DNA of 64,000 bases from Microscillaceae bacterium (GCA_025054775.1 JANWZA010000057.1:25176-89175), one strand, 5' to 3'; counted from the first letter of the stretch, positions 9,493 to 18,737 are shown. The notes: a model not told the origin generated them from the letters alone. Numbers and translations: made by a program.

Positions 9493-10068
9493 TTATTCAA
9501 GATTTTTGGTCTGTTTTCTTATTTTGAATGTTCCTGTGGGTCGTAGTATTTTGTAAAAACTAAAATCTTGTTGTGCTTCTAGTCCTTCTCCTTTCAAAAT
9601 CTCATCAGGGGTGGTAATAGTAACAAATTTTTGGGTAAATATTTTTTGATTAGCAGGCGTCCAGTGTAGTTCTTCGGTATTTAATTTTTTATTTTCTTTA
9701 AGATTTTGTACAATTACATTTCCTATGGCAGTGTACTGATTTTTTGCTTTATCAAATTTACCGTAGTTAGCCGTGAGGCGTGCATAATTTTGGTGATATT
9801 GGTCGTAAAAGTTAAGCACTACTCCTTTCCTAAACACTTGATTACCGTCTGCAAATTCCTCTTGCAAAGGAGCCTCCATCCTGATTTTCACTTTTCCTGA
9901 GTCGCTGAAAGCGGTTTTTAGGTTTTGGGTGGTTATGATAGCTCCCTCGTATTTGGGCATGTCTTTAAGTTGTTTATTGTTTTGCATTTGACAGCTTCCC
10001 CATATATAAGCACATAATAAGGCTAAAATGAGCTTATTTTTACCTATAATTTCCTCCACAATGGTCAT
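9493..10068 (-). CDS. lptC: LPS export protein LptC
   Basis: A 191-residue protein of the LptC family. The N-terminal hydrophobic stretch ends in G-S-C, so in this lineage it reads as a lipoprotein rather than a TM-anchored form. The beta-jellyroll body shows typical repeats: F-R-K-G-V-V-L-N-F-Y-D, A-R-L-T-A-N-Y-G, A-I-G-N-V-I-V and L-N-T-E-E-L-H-W. LptC links the LptB2FG ABC transporter to the LptA bridge. The start overlaps the preceding TPR gene by 29 bases, so translation is probably coupled. The other lpt genes are not in the window. Confidence 0.88.
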   Translation of the reverse strand: MTIVEEIIGKNKLILALLCAYIWGSCQMQNNKQLKDMPKYEGAIITTQNLKTAFSDSGKVKIRMEAPLQEEFADGNQVFRKGVVLNFYDQYHQNYARLTANYGKFDKAKNQYTAIGNVIVQNLKENKKLNTEELHWTPANQKIFTQKFVTITTPDEILKGEGLEAQQDFSFYKILRPTGTFKIRKQTKNLE

Positions 10069-10888
10069 TGAGAAATTGGTTTACGGTATAGTCGCCGAGG
10101 TCTTTAGCCTTTCGCCAGTCGGCACAAGCGGCATCTACTTGTTTCATGTTGAGGCGAGCTAAACCTCGCCAATAGTAGGCTTCTTTAAGCCTTCGGTCTA
10201 TTTGGATGGCAAAGGTAAAATATTCTTCCGCTTCCTTGTAAAGCTTAGATTTGAATTTACTTTTTCCCCCTTCTAGGTATTGTTCAGCGGTCAATCCTGT
10301 TTGCGGCTTAACGGGTAGTCTTTCTATTTTTTGGCAATACTGTTTTAGCTGGTCATATGCTTTAAGATTTCCTTTGTAAGCTGCATTTTCCCATTCGGCA
10401 CAGGCTTCTTCTTGTAGCCCTTGTTTCCAATAAATCTTGCCTCTTAGGATATGTACGGTTGAAAAGTTAGGTTTAAGTTCCAGTGCCTTTTCCAAATCTG
10501 CCAAAGCTTTGTTATCTTGTTGAAGTAGCCAATAGACTAGGCCTCGGCTGTAATAATTGTCCGCCTCTTGGGGGGCAAATTGGATAGCTTTTTCAAAATA
10601 TTCAAGAACTTCAAGATAATTTTGCTCACCAATTTCTTGGTAATAGGTCAATTTGGTAGAGCCTAAATTATGATAGGCTTTTGCCAATAAGCTGGCTTCA
10701 GGAAGCGGTTGGGTTTTGATTATTTTTTCATAATAGACTATTGCCTCTGTAAACTTTCTCTCGTGATACATTTTAGCAGCTAATTTGAGCCACTGTTCGG
10801 CTGCCGATTGAGCTTGTAGGTTTGAATAATAAATTAAACTGAAAATTATCCCTAGTATCAAATATCTTTTTATATGCTTTTGGTGCAT
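10040..10888 (-). CDS. Secreted TPR protein upstream of lptC
   Basis: A 282-residue protein with a signal sequence (about 1-27) and tetratricopeptide repeats across most of its length. Repeat cores include K-M-Y-H-E-R-K-F-T-E-A-I-V-Y-Y-E-K, E-Y-F-E-K-A-I-Q-F-A-P and A-L-A-D-L-E-K-A-L. Cys-containing A-C-A-E-W-E-N-A and A-C-A-D-W-R-K-A units are typical of Bacteroidota periplasmic TPR proteins. It is probably a scaffold. The overlap with lptC suggests an operon: TPR, lptC, small membrane protein, crotonase. Confidence 0.8.
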   Translation of the reverse strand: MHQKHIKRYLILGIIFSLIYYSNLQAQSAAEQWLKLAAKMYHERKFTEAIVYYEKIIKTQPLPEASLLAKAYHNLGSTKLTYYQEIGEQNYLEVLEYFEKAIQFAPQEADNYYSRGLVYWLLQQDNKALADLEKALELKPNFSTVHILRGKIYWKQGLQEEACAEWENAAYKGNLKAYDQLKQYCQKIERLPVKPQTGLTAEQYLEGGKSKFKSKLYKEAEEYFTFAIQIDRRLKEAYYWRGLARLNMKQVDAACADWRKAKDLGDYTVNQFLNDHCGGNYR

Positions 10889-10986
10889 AATTTGTGCATA
10901 TCTATTGTTGCGTGTTTTTTCTAATACAAGATTTAACAGATAAAACGACTAATTTGACGACAAAGTTGTAAAAAGTAAAGCAAAAA

Positions 10987-11017
10987 TTTGGAAGAACAAA
11001 ATAAAAAACTATTTTTG
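10987..11017 (+). promoter_or_regulatory. Promoter of the SLATT-like gene
   Basis: TTTG at 10987-10990 and TATTTTTG at 11010-11017 with a 19-base spacer are a textbook Bacteroidota -33/-7 pair, 39 bases before the ATG at 11057. Confidence 0.65.
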
Positions 11018-11056
11018 TGCATTATACCACTTTCGAGTTCTGTTTTCTAAAAAAAT

Positions 11057-12145
11057 ATGCCAAACCCTGAAGATGAGCTTTTCTTTACAGATGATGACGA
11101 TCAACCCTCATCAGCACAGGGAGGTTTGTCAGGCAATAAAAATATACAGGATATGAATATAGACGCAGACGTAGGCAAAGCTAATGTTTTTAACAACCCT
11201 AACCCCTTTGAAAATCCTGATATGTACGTTAAGAGTGGGGTGTACATTGATGGTAAATTTGTACCTGACGAGCATATTCTCTCTATCAAGGAGGTAGAGC
11301 GACCTTACGAGGATACTACCACTTATAGTTTTGTATATCACCAGCCTAAAGAGCCTGTTATTGATTATGAAGATGTTGTGGAAAGTGAAACGGAAATGCA
11401 GGAACTTGCTCGGAACTTATTTGAAAATGCAAATTACAAAGAGCGAGTTACTGACGAGTACAAGAAAGAGATTATTCACAAACGTCTCAAACTTATTAAA
11501 GAAAAAGTAGAGGAAGACATCAAAGACTTACGAAGAAAGGAGAGACGTACAGGAAGCTCAGCAGGGGCATTTAAGGTTTTGACTACGTTATTAGCCGCTA
11601 TTGTAACAGTGCTTTTAGGGTTGAACATCTCAGGAGTTTTAGAAGAACCTCTTTGGTATTACAAAACACGTGTTTTGGTAGAAGTACAAGTCAAAGAACC
11701 AGGAAAGGAAATACCCGTAGTAAAACAGGCTTTCAAAGAAGTGGATAGGGAAGGGTTACGCCTCTCGTGGTTTATCAATACCGCCGCTTTGATTATTACC
11801 GCTTTTCTTACCTTATTGAGTGATTTACAAGCCTTTTACGACTCCAAAGAATATTGGCTTAAATACACCGATACTGCCAACAAATTAGAAATGCTTTTAG
11901 AGAATATTGAATATTTAGAACTCGGTGGGGACTATGTAAGCATGGAAGACGTCAATGAAATCAAATTTGCATATGATAAAATTAAAGAGAACTTAAATAA
12001 CTACATTATTTATGTCCGTGCTGACGAAGACACCAGACTCATAAGTGCAGTAATGAGCGGCGAAGTATATCAAGTTTCGCAGGAAGTACGCCAAGAAAAA
12101 CGTGAGCGAGAGGCTTATATCAATAGTAGTAGAAGAGGGAGGTAG
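11057..12145 (+). CDS. DUF4231/SLATT-like two-TM protein
   Basis: A 362-residue protein with an acidic, disordered N-terminus (1-110), a charged coiled segment (130-165), TM1 (about 172-194), a basic/hydrophilic loop (200-233), TM2 (about 238-257) and a cytoplasmic helical C-terminus. Directly after TM2 comes Y-D-S-K-E-Y-W-L-K-Y-T-D-T-A-N-K-L-E, which resembles the K-W-x-x-Y-R-x-T-A-E-x-L segment of DUF4231/SLATT proteins. SLATT proteins are predicted pore-forming effectors tied to nucleotide-sensing (SMODS/SLOG) systems. No such partner lies nearby; both flanking genes face away or end here. The family assignment is by pattern only and the function is inferred. Confidence 0.55.
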   Translation: MPNPEDELFFTDDDDQPSSAQGGLSGNKNIQDMNIDADVGKANVFNNPNPFENPDMYVKSGVYIDGKFVPDEHILSIKEVERPYEDTTTYSFVYHQPKEPVIDYEDVVESETEMQELARNLFENANYKERVTDEYKKEIIHKRLKLIKEKVEEDIKDLRRKERRTGSSAGAFKVLTTLLAAIVTVLLGLNISGVLEEPLWYYKTRVLVEVQVKEPGKEIPVVKQAFKEVDREGLRLSWFINTAALIITAFLTLLSDLQAFYDSKEYWLKYTDTANKLEMLLENIEYLELGGDYVSMEDVNEIKFAYDKIKENLNNYIIYVRADEDTRLISAVMSGEVYQVSQEVRQEKREREAYINSSRRGR

Positions 12146-12215
12146 TTATTTATTCAGAAAGAATAGAAAAACAAACGATCATATTTTCAAGTATAATTTT
12201 TTGTGAGAATCTTTT

Positions 12216-12233
12216 GCTACTAAACAAAGTAGC
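12216..12233. other. Small stem-loop between convergent genes
   Basis: GCTACT-AAACAA-AGTAGC forms a 6-bp hairpin 70 bases after the SLATT-like gene. There is no clear U tract. Nothing else stands out in the 274-base gap 12146-12419 before the convergent oxygenase gene. Confidence 0.35.
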
Positions 12234-12419
12234 TTAGCTGTTATTCGCAGGATATCTCTTTTACATTTTTGCTCTTAGCTCAAAGGGCAAAAGTACAATT
12301 TTACAACATTTCGCTAATTACTTCAGTATTTTATACTGAGCGTTTTTTGAGCTTGTCTTTTCAATATTTTACGAATTTCAATTTTAATAACCTCTCTCAG
12401 TCTAGTAAGCTACCAATTT

Positions 12420-13211
12420 CTATAATTTTATTCCAATTTTTTTAAGTTGTGCCTTGGTGAAGTTTTTTAGAGTTTCTTTCACGTTAGTTCCTACTTTTTT
12501 GAACATGCTATCCTCAGGCTTAGGCTTAAATACAGTGTCGTGATAGCCTACAGCATCTTGGCGTGAGGTAGTGTAAAAATAGGAGTAAATAGATTTACGG
12601 GTTACTCCCTCAGGAACGTGAATTTTGGAATAGCCGTGATAAGAAATTTCGTTAGTTTCAAAAAGTACCATTCTATTAAATATGGGGGCTACTTTCTTTT
12701 CGCATTTGGTCATATCTGCATTCCACATTTCCAAATCTCCACCATATTCGGGCTTCCAATCTTTGTTTAAGTAAATAAGCATGTTTGCTCTACGATGCAC
12801 ATTTTTTTCTATATGGATATTAAAATCAATGTGAATGTCTAAAAAGCTACCATTTGCCCCTTGGTGCAGTCCTGTGCCTAGCTTATCATCAGTAATGAAA
12901 AGGTCATCTATGCTTATGATTTGTGAAATATATTGCCAAAATTCTTTTTGCATGAGTAAATTTTGACGAAGCTCCGTAAAAACAGGGTGGAAATCTTGGA
13001 AATTAGAGCCTTCCGATTTCTGTTCGTTTAGCCCTTTATAGTGCTTATTTAGTTTATCTATGGAAGGAAAGTTATCATGCAGAAGATTAGCAAAATCTTC
13101 TCTTAAGAAGTTATCTAGAACAATATGCTTGTAGGGTTTGGCTAATTGAAATTGCGTTTTGAGTTCAGCAATTTTTTTAGAAGTGAGGTATTCTGGATTG
13201 ATGTATTGCAT
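12420..13211 (-). CDS. 2-oxoglutarate/Fe(II)-dependent oxygenase
   Basis: A 263-residue protein with a prolyl-4-hydroxylase-type double-stranded beta-helix. The Fe(II) ligands are read as H-x-D in L-D-I-H-I-D-F-N and the distal His in I-S-Y-H-G-Y-S-K. The 2OG-binding Arg follows in G-V-T-R-K-S-I-Y-S-Y-F-Y. The Y-G-G-D-L-E-M-W-N segment is typical of the Tpa1/ofd1-like 2OG-FeII_Oxy group. The substrate is not evident: related bacterial proteins act on proteins or small molecules. It is monocistronic, with a possible -7 box at 13256-13263 and two tandem palindromes about 130 bases upstream. Confidence 0.82.
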   Translation of the reverse strand: MQYINPEYLTSKKIAELKTQFQLAKPYKHIVLDNFLREDFANLLHDNFPSIDKLNKHYKGLNEQKSEGSNFQDFHPVFTELRQNLLMQKEFWQYISQIISIDDLFITDDKLGTGLHQGANGSFLDIHIDFNIHIEKNVHRRANMLIYLNKDWKPEYGGDLEMWNADMTKCEKKVAPIFNRMVLFETNEISYHGYSKIHVPEGVTRKSIYSYFYTTSRQDAVGYHDTVFKPKPEDSMFKKVGTNVKETLKNFTKAQLKKIGIKL

Positions 13212-13255
13212 AGAAAATAAGAAAACAATATACCTTCAAATGTCTAAAATACTTT

Positions 13256-13263
13256 GCAAATTT
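13256..13263 (-). promoter_or_regulatory. Possible -7 box of the oxygenase gene
   Basis: On the minus strand this reads TAAATTTG, matching TAnnTTTG, 45 bases upstream of the oxygenase ATG. No -33 box is found at the usual distance. Confidence 0.4.
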
Positions 13264-13340
13264 AGGCATTTTTTTACAAATAAGCAGAATTTGTAAGTAA
13301 GAAGATTTTTGTTTTGTAACTCATTGATTTTCAAGGCTAA

Positions 13341-13386
13341 TCTTTTACATTTGTAAAATAGTTTCTTTTACATTTGTAAAATAGTT
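13341..13386. repeat. Two tandem 23-bp units, each with a 16-bp palindrome
   Basis: The unit TCTTTTACATTTGTAAAATAGTT occurs twice head to tail without a gap (13341-13363 and 13364-13386). Each unit contains the near-symmetrical TTTTACA-TT-TGTAAAA. The array lies between the CAP-domain gene stop and the oxygenase gene. It could be a double operator or a duplicated hairpin. Confidence 0.75.
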
Positions 13387-13412
13387 ACTATCTTTTCTTT
13401 ACCCAAATTAGA

Positions 13413-14120
13413 TTATTCAGGCAATTTATCTATGGCTTTACCTGAATTTTGTATTTTTTTGAACCATTGAAAACACTGCACCGCATATACGCTATCACCT
13501 CTGAGCATAAGCCCACAGCCTAGGGCGTTGGCACTTGTAGATAAAATATTTTCTCTATGCCCCTTTGAACTCATCCACTGCTCTAAAAAACTTTCGGCTA
13601 ACTTCAAGTAAGTATCCTCCCCAAAGCCGCCTTTCATAGCAATATTTTCGGCAATAGCGGGGTTGGCTATGCCTGCAAGTTTGGCTCTGTCGGAAGTAGT
13701 GCGGCGGTTAGAAGTTTTAGGGTTTTGGTGAGAAAAGAAGCCTTGTTCTAACATAGCCTTAGCATGGTGAAAAGCCATAATTTCTAACTCAGGGGCATAT
13801 TCCAAAGGCGTAAGATTATTTTTAGAGCGTATTTCATTGGTTACATAAAAAATAGCCGCATTGATAAGTGGGAAATCCATATTTTCTGTATCAATGGATT
13901 TATTGAATACAGTTTGGTTACGGAAGTTTTTATGGGTAATGGTTTGGTAATTTTTTCTATCCCATGCTGATTTGGCTTGCTTTGTACCATTGTTGCGGTT
14001 ATTTTGCGTTGTGTTTTGCCTACGAACCATACCGTTAGACGTATTTTGTGCCAAAATAAATGTACTATTGATTAAAAAAATTATCAAAATAATGATTTGA
14101 GCAAAACGCAATTGTTTCAT
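13413..14120 (-). CDS. Secreted CAP-domain (SCP/PR-1) protein
   Basis: A 235-residue protein with a signal peptide (1-24, ending F-I-L-A-Q), a low-complexity Asn/Gln/Arg linker (to about 60), then a CAP domain. CAP motifs are A-F-H-H-A-K-A-M, I-A-E-N-I-A-M-K-G and S-K-G-H-R-E-N-I-L, supplying the conserved His/Glu pairs. N-E-I-R-S-K-N-N-L-T-P-L is the standard start of bacterial CAP domains. The function of bacterial CAP proteins is mostly unknown. The gene lies about 80 bases from the M1 peptidase gene stop, on the same strand. Confidence 0.85.
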   Translation of the reverse strand: MKQLRFAQIIILIIFLINSTFILAQNTSNGMVRRQNTTQNNRNNGTKQAKSAWDRKNYQTITHKNFRNQTVFNKSIDTENMDFPLINAAIFYVTNEIRSKNNLTPLEYAPELEIMAFHHAKAMLEQGFFSHQNPKTSNRRTTSDRAKLAGIANPAIAENIAMKGGFGEDTYLKLAESFLEQWMSSKGHRENILSTSANALGCGLMLRGDSVYAVQCFQWFKKIQNSGKAIDKLPE

Positions 14121-14201
14121 TGAATTTTGAGTTTAGTAAATAAGTAATTTAACCCGAATTACTCTTTGCTTACGTAGCTTTTTGCCAAAAGTTTGCTCTT
14201 T

Positions 14202-15836
14202 TTACCAAGATTTTACCAAAATATAATACCACTGAATAGGTATTTTTACTTTGTCTTTTTGTTTAACGTCAGTAAGTTTTTGCCATTCAGTGGTAGGTGT
14301 GATGCGTACATAGTTCTTGTCACCCAAATCTACATGAAAAGGCATTTGAAAGTCAGCCTCTACGCCTTGCCAACGGTAAAGCATATTCGTTTTTTCACCC
14401 TCTTGCTCAAATTTATACTCAAAAGTAGGCGGTTTGGGCTTATAGAGGTATTGCTTGAAAAAATAGGTATAATCCGTTCCTGTCTTTTGGTTAATGTACC
14501 GAATAATATCTTGCGTATCTACATTTTTCATTTTGAAATCGGTAGCCAATCCTTTAATAATCTTGAACCAAAGGTCGTCATTATCAATCACATGGCGAAG
14601 GGTATGCAACATCCAACTTCCTTTGAAATAAATATCTTGCGGGGCTTCGGCATTTACACCCAGCGGGGCTATCATTGGCTCATTGTTTTGGATACGGCGG
14701 CGTTGGTACATCAAATACTCTTCGGCTTTGGCTTTACTTCCGTGGATACACTCTACATAGAGGGCTTCAGCATAGGTGCAAAACGATTCGTGTATCCACA
14801 TTTCGGCATAGTCTTTACAACTTACACTGTTGCCCCAATATTCGTGCCCTGTTTCGTGAATGATAATATAGTCAAAAGGAAAAGCGGGAACGATTAAGTT
14901 GCGTTCATAATTATTACCGTAAGCGATTGCCCCTTGGTGTTCCATGCCCCAGTAAGGTGTTTCTACCAAGGCGTACCCATCTTTCCAAAACGGATATTTG
15001 CCAAAATATTTTTCGTAGCAAGCAAGCATAGGTTTTACTTGCTCAAAATGCTTGCGGGCTTTTTCTAAATTGTAGGGCAAAACGTAATAATCCAAAGCTA
15101 AGGTATCTCCGTCAAAGCTAATGTATTTATCTGAAAAGTGGGCATATTTGGCAATGTTGAGCGTTACGTTATAGTTATTGATAGGGTAATGCACAAACCA
15201 CGTAAACCGTTGAAAATTGTCAGGTAGAGGTTCGGTTTTGCGAAGTGTACCGTTGGAAACGCACATCAAATCTTGGGGGACTTCGCAAGCAATTTGCATG
15301 CTGTCAGGCTCGTCTGAAAGGTGGTCCTTATTTGCCCACCAGAGGCTTGCTCCAATTCCCTCACAAGAAACACCAATCCAAGTGTTGCCTTCTAAATCTT
15401 TTTTCCAAGAGAAGCCTCCGTCCCAAGGTGGATTAACCGCTTTGCGTGGATTACCGCTAAAAAATACTTGAATACTATCTATTTTACCCACTTTTTGCAA
15501 ATCTTTGAATTGTACAAAAGTTGCATTACCCTCTCGCCTAAATTTGAGCTTTTTGTTGCGGTGCATAATTTTTTCTATTGCCATGTTCGCAAACAAATCA
15601 ATTTGGATTTCCTTAAAATCGGCAACCACTTTATAGACTATCGTAGTACTTCCGCTAATAAACTCTTTTTCAGGCACTACACGCACTGACAACTTGTAAA
15701 AACCTACGTCATAACAACTTCGCACCGTACTCAGCGTACCGCGTAGGCTATCTTGACGTGTGAAAACGGTTTTTTTTTGGGCAAAAAGGCTAAAATTGAA
15801 TAAGAAAAATAGAAAAAAGCAAACAAAGCGTATCAT
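14202..15836 (-). CDS. M1-family zinc metallopeptidase (aminopeptidase)
   Basis: A 544-residue exported protein with a signal peptide (about 1-19). The zinc site is H-E-T-G-H with the third ligand in W-I-H-E-S-F-C. The exopeptidase motif G-x-M-E-N appears as W-G-M-E-H-Q-G-A-I-A-Y, where the final Asn is replaced by His, as in many Bacteroidota M1 members. An N-terminal beta domain and catalytic domain are present, but the long C-terminal helical domain of PepN is absent, so this is the short M1 form. It probably trims peptides in the periplasm or outside the cell. Confidence 0.9.
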   Translation of the reverse strand: MIRFVCFFLFFLFNFSLFAQKKTVFTRQDSLRGTLSTVRSCYDVGFYKLSVRVVPEKEFISGSTTIVYKVVADFKEIQIDLFANMAIEKIMHRNKKLKFRREGNATFVQFKDLQKVGKIDSIQVFFSGNPRKAVNPPWDGGFSWKKDLEGNTWIGVSCEGIGASLWWANKDHLSDEPDSMQIACEVPQDLMCVSNGTLRKTEPLPDNFQRFTWFVHYPINNYNVTLNIAKYAHFSDKYISFDGDTLALDYYVLPYNLEKARKHFEQVKPMLACYEKYFGKYPFWKDGYALVETPYWGMEHQGAIAYGNNYERNLIVPAFPFDYIIIHETGHEYWGNSVSCKDYAEMWIHESFCTYAEALYVECIHGSKAKAEEYLMYQRRRIQNNEPMIAPLGVNAEAPQDIYFKGSWMLHTLRHVIDNDDLWFKIIKGLATDFKMKNVDTQDIIRYINQKTGTDYTYFFKQYLYKPKPPTFEYKFEQEGEKTNMLYRWQGVEADFQMPFHVDLGDKNYVRITPTTEWQKLTDVKQKDKVKIPIQWYYILVKSW

Positions 15837-15901
15837 TGTGTTTGGGAGGGATTATTGTAGAGTGTAAATATACGAAAAGTTAAGGCAAATAAGGCAAAGT
15901 C

Positions 15902-16606
15902 TTATTGGCAATACAGCCCTATGGCTTCTTGGGCAGAGGTGTAGCCTAGTTTTTCAGCTTGCCGCAGGTGAATGCAAGCGTTCTCTCGCTCTTGCAAAGC
16001 CAGTTCTACCAAAGCCAAAGCATAAAAGGCTTTGGCTAATTTACTATCTATACGAACAACTGCCTGAAAATCAGACAAAGCCTTATCATATTTTTTCTGT
16101 TCGTAGTAAATACTTCCTCTGTTAAAAAGTGCCTCTTTATCTTTGGGATATAGCGAAAGGGCTTTATCAAAATCTTGTAAAGCCTTATCGTAATTTTTGA
16201 GTTGAAAATGCAAGTAGCCTCTGTTGGTATAAAGTTCATTCGTATCGGCTTTGAGGCGAATGGCTTGGTCATAATCCGCAAGGGCGGCTTGTGGATTATT
16301 CATAGCTGCTTTCAGAATTGCTCTATTATTATACGATTTGTAATTATTTTTATCTAACTCTATGGCACGATTATAATCTAATAAAGCATTTTGGTACTCT
16401 TTCAAAGAAAAATATGCCACACCACGCGCATTAAAGGCTTCAGCATTTTGCGTATTTTTCTCTATGGCTTGGTTCAAGAAAGGCAAGGCTTCTTCAAATT
16501 TGCCCGCCTTCATCAGTTCTCTACCTTTTTGCAAAAAGGCTTCCGAACTATTGCTACAAGCCCACAAGCCTAACAAAACAATTGGCAAAAGTCTATGAAA
16601 AATCAT
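15902..16606 (-). CDS. TPR lipoprotein
   Basis: A 234-residue protein with a lipoprotein signal (Cys at 17, L-G-L-W-A-C-S-N) and about six tetratricopeptide repeats filling the remainder (cores such as E-A-L-P-F-L-N-Q-A-I-E-K-N and N-A-L-L-D-Y-N-R-A-I-E-L-D). The start at 16606 was chosen because it gives the lipobox and begins 1 base after the stop of the prolyl oligopeptidase gene. The longer frame would run back into that gene. The two genes are surely co-transcribed. It is probably an envelope scaffold. Confidence 0.85.
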   Translation of the reverse strand: MIFHRLLPIVLLGLWACSNSSEAFLQKGRELMKAGKFEEALPFLNQAIEKNTQNAEAFNARGVAYFSLKEYQNALLDYNRAIELDKNNYKSYNNRAILKAAMNNPQAALADYDQAIRLKADTNELYTNRGYLHFQLKNYDKALQDFDKALSLYPKDKEALFNRGSIYYEQKKYDKALSDFQAVVRIDSKLAKAFYALALVELALQERENACIHLRQAEKLGYTSAQEAIGLYCQ

Positions 16607-16607
16607 T

Positions 16608-18737
16608 TTACTTATATTTAGGAACAATCCCCATGTTGTAAAACATAAAGGACCACACATCTGTCTGCTCTTCTATGATTTTGGTAATTGATTTACCCGC
16701 TCCATGCCCTGCTTTGGTTTCTATGCGAATAAGTACAGGATTTTTACCTCGGTGCTTTTCTTGCAAGGTAGCAATAAATTTATAGGAATGAGCAGGTACT
16801 ACGCGGTCGTCGTGGTCTGCCGTAGTTACCAAAGTAGCAGGATAACTTACTCCTTCCTTTATGTTGTGTAGAGGTGAGTAACGATACAAATTTTCAAATT
16901 CCTCTTTACTTCTTTCACTTGAACCATACTCTACTACCCAGCCCCAGCCTACGGTAAACTTATGAAACCGAAGCATATCTAACACTCCTACGGCAGGAAA
17001 ACATACCTTAAATAAATCGGGGCGCTGCGTCATGCATGCACCTACAAGTAAGCCACCATTAGAGCTACCTGCAATGGCTAAATAATCTCTGGAAGTATAT
17101 TTTTCTTTTATCAAATATTCGGCTGCGGCAATAAAATCATCAAATACATTTTGCTTTTTGAAGAGCATACCTGCTTTATGCCACTCTTCGCCGTATTCGC
17201 CCCCTCCTCGAAGGTTTACCATAGCAAACACACCATTATTTTCCAAAAGCACTATTCGCAAAGCACTAAACGAAGGAGTTAGATTGACATTAAAACCTCC
17301 ATACCCATACATATAGGTAGGATTTTTGCCTTTGAGTGCTAAGCCTTTTTTATGCACAATAAACATGGGTACTTTCGTGCCGTCTTTGCTTGTGAAAAAT
17401 ACTTGCTTGGTTACATAGTCTTCAGGATTAAATTTGACTTCTGTTTTACGAAAAACTTCCGATTTGCCTGTGGCAATATCATATTTGTAAATAGTGGGCG
17501 GATAGGTAAATGAGGTGAAGGTGTAGAAAATAAATTTATCATCTTTTTCTCCTTCAAAGCCTGAAGCCGTGCCTAAGGTAGGTAGCTGAATTTCACGTTC
17601 TAATTTACCATTCAAATCATATTGGTATATACGTGTGGTTACATCTTTAAGGTATTGAGCAAAAATTTTCCCACCTGCTGTGGTTACTCTGTCAAGCAAT
17701 TCTTTGCGTTGCGGTATGATTTCTTTCCAGTTTGCCTCGTCAGGGTTTTGCGTATCTACTAAAATGAGCCGATAGTTTGGGGCTTTGTAGTTAGTGTAAA
17801 CTAATAATTTGTCCTCAATGTTATCAACAATGCTATAATTAAAATTAAAACCTTTGAATAAAGTTTTGAAGTCTTTGTCTCCATTTCTTAGGTTTTTATA
17901 GCGTACTTCTGTTCCGTCTGTTCCTTCAGAGATGTAAAGAATTAAAAAACGCTCATCTTCGGTTACAGTAACTGTGTGATAACGTAGAGGATTTTGCTTA
18001 TCTTCGTACACGAGTTGGTCATTGCTCTGTAAATCCCCTAATTTATGGTAATAAACTTTGTGAAATTCATTTTTTCCTGAATATACATTTCCTTCCAAAG
18101 GAGCATCATAGGCACTATAAAAGAAGCCGTCTTGATACCAAGCCGCCTTTGAAAATTTTACCCAATGAATGACATCTAGGAGTGGGGTTTTAGTTTCTAC
18201 TTCCATTACTCTGATTTCAGCCCAATCAGAGCCAGATTGAGAAACGTTATAGCTTACATACTTTTTGTTCTTAGAAAAACCAGATAGACTTACTGCCACT
18301 GTACCGTCTTCAGACATTAGGTTAGGGTTAAGAAACTCTTGTGGGGTACCATCTAATCCCTTTTGATAATAATATACACTTTGGTTTTGCAAGCCATCGT
18401 TTTTAGCAAAAAAGTAGTATTCGCCTGCTCTAACAGGTGAACTGTATTTAGGATAATTTGCCAATTCAGTCAAGCGGGCTTTTATTTTCTCACGGTAAGG
18501 AATTTGATTAAGGTAACTAAAAGTGAGTTTATTTTGCTCTTGAATCCAACTTTTTACAAATTCTGAGGTGTCTACTTCCAGCCAACGGTATGGATCTGGA
18601 ACTTTTACACCAAAGTACGTATCATAGGCACGGCCTTTAATTGTAGCGGGATATCGTAGGGTATCTTGTGCTAGGGTCTTTAGCATAGCTATTGAAGCAG
18701 GAAAAACACAAAAAATAAAACGAACCCAATTTTTCAT
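16608..18737 (-). CDS. Prolyl oligopeptidase (S9A)
   Basis: A 709-residue serine peptidase with an N-terminal signal (about 1-23), a seven-bladed propeller, and a C-terminal alpha/beta-hydrolase domain. The catalytic triad is Ser559 (A-G-S-S-N-G-G), Asp643 (A-D-H-D-D-R-V-V-P) and His678 (K-A-G-H-G-A-G). P-D-P-Y-R-W-L-E near the N-terminus is the family hallmark. It cleaves after proline in short peptides and is probably periplasmic. It heads a two-gene operon with the TPR lipoprotein. Its promoter region abuts the IS1-family element. Confidence 0.95.
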   Translation of the reverse strand: MKNWVRFIFCVFPASIAMLKTLAQDTLRYPATIKGRAYDTYFGVKVPDPYRWLEVDTSEFVKSWIQEQNKLTFSYLNQIPYREKIKARLTELANYPKYSSPVRAGEYYFFAKNDGLQNQSVYYYQKGLDGTPQEFLNPNLMSEDGTVAVSLSGFSKNKKYVSYNVSQSGSDWAEIRVMEVETKTPLLDVIHWVKFSKAAWYQDGFFYSAYDAPLEGNVYSGKNEFHKVYYHKLGDLQSNDQLVYEDKQNPLRYHTVTVTEDERFLILYISEGTDGTEVRYKNLRNGDKDFKTLFKGFNFNYSIVDNIEDKLLVYTNYKAPNYRLILVDTQNPDEANWKEIIPQRKELLDRVTTAGGKIFAQYLKDVTTRIYQYDLNGKLEREIQLPTLGTASGFEGEKDDKFIFYTFTSFTYPPTIYKYDIATGKSEVFRKTEVKFNPEDYVTKQVFFTSKDGTKVPMFIVHKKGLALKGKNPTYMYGYGGFNVNLTPSFSALRIVLLENNGVFAMVNLRGGGEYGEEWHKAGMLFKKQNVFDDFIAAAEYLIKEKYTSRDYLAIAGSSNGGLLVGACMTQRPDLFKVCFPAVGVLDMLRFHKFTVGWGWVVEYGSSERSKEEFENLYRYSPLHNIKEGVSYPATLVTTADHDDRVVPAHSYKFIATLQEKHRGKNPVLIRIETKAGHGAGKSITKIIEEQTDVWSFMFYNMGIVPKYK

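Noticed and set aside
14193..14897. Long plus-strand frame of 234 codons
   Set aside because: It lies entirely antisense to the M1 peptidase gene, whose zinc motif and family match are clear; the translated product has no family features.
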